Positions 38,666-38,755 of a stretch of DNA of 38,755 nt are shown here, in pieces. The translations under genes and the position numbers were made by a program. The stretch covers positions 1 through 38,755 of the forward strand of contig JAIRJX010000235.1 in assembly GCA_031260425.1 (NCBI GenBank). The letters are read 5' to 3'. The stretch comes from Gemmobacter sp. (GTDB taxonomy: Bacteria; Pseudomonadota; Alphaproteobacteria; Rhodobacterales; Rhodobacteraceae). The notes under the pieces were generated by a model, which was given only the letters and a program-made list of their open reading frames with translations, did no database searches and was not told where the DNA came from. Numbering within the stretch: position 1 is the first letter of the stretch; each line of letters opens with the position of its first letter.

Positions 38666-38755
38666 CGCCTGTCTCCTTCTGCCTGCGGTGATCCGCAGAG
38701 GTGATGCCGTCCAGAGCTCCTGGTCTTCGATCGGGTCCCCGCTGATGCGAGCCCG

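Overview
GC-rich alphaproteobacterial chromosomal segment; gene content and order (F0 operon atpI-atpB-atpE-atpB'-atpF, mipZ, rplS/rpmE) look like Rhodobacterales. About 28 protein-coding genes can be supported. Most are core functions: PBP1C/alpha-2-macroglobulin, two hybrid histidine kinases, yggT-recQ-yaaA, a UMF1 transporter with mepA, a queuosine-precursor transporter, arfB, a pncA/kinase/pncB NAD-salvage cluster, trhO, a Gre-family factor, katG, an XRE-cupin regulator divergent from an old-yellow-enzyme-type oxidoreductase, the F0 ATP synthase operon, an ArsR regulator, an acyl-CoA/malonyl-CoA synthetase, mipZ, rpmE and rplS. I saw no CRISPR array, tRNA, rRNA, transposase, phage gene or recognisable defence system. 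The many long antisense ORFs in the track look like GC-rich artefacts. The signals most worth following are non-coding: (1) an unannotated 31-codon micro-ORF/structured RNA at about 17816-18042, preceded by an SD that matches the complement of the whole 16S 3' tail and followed by a 13-bp-stem terminator; (2) a perfect 31-bp palindrome in an XRE/oxidoreductase intergenic region; (3) two related long inverted-repeat extragenic elements (25894-25966 and 34672-34803) sharing a GAGTATTT...AAGAAGCAAAG arm motif; (4) an apparently leaderless ArsR gene whose operator overlaps its -35. All calls were made by reading the sequence; no searches were run.
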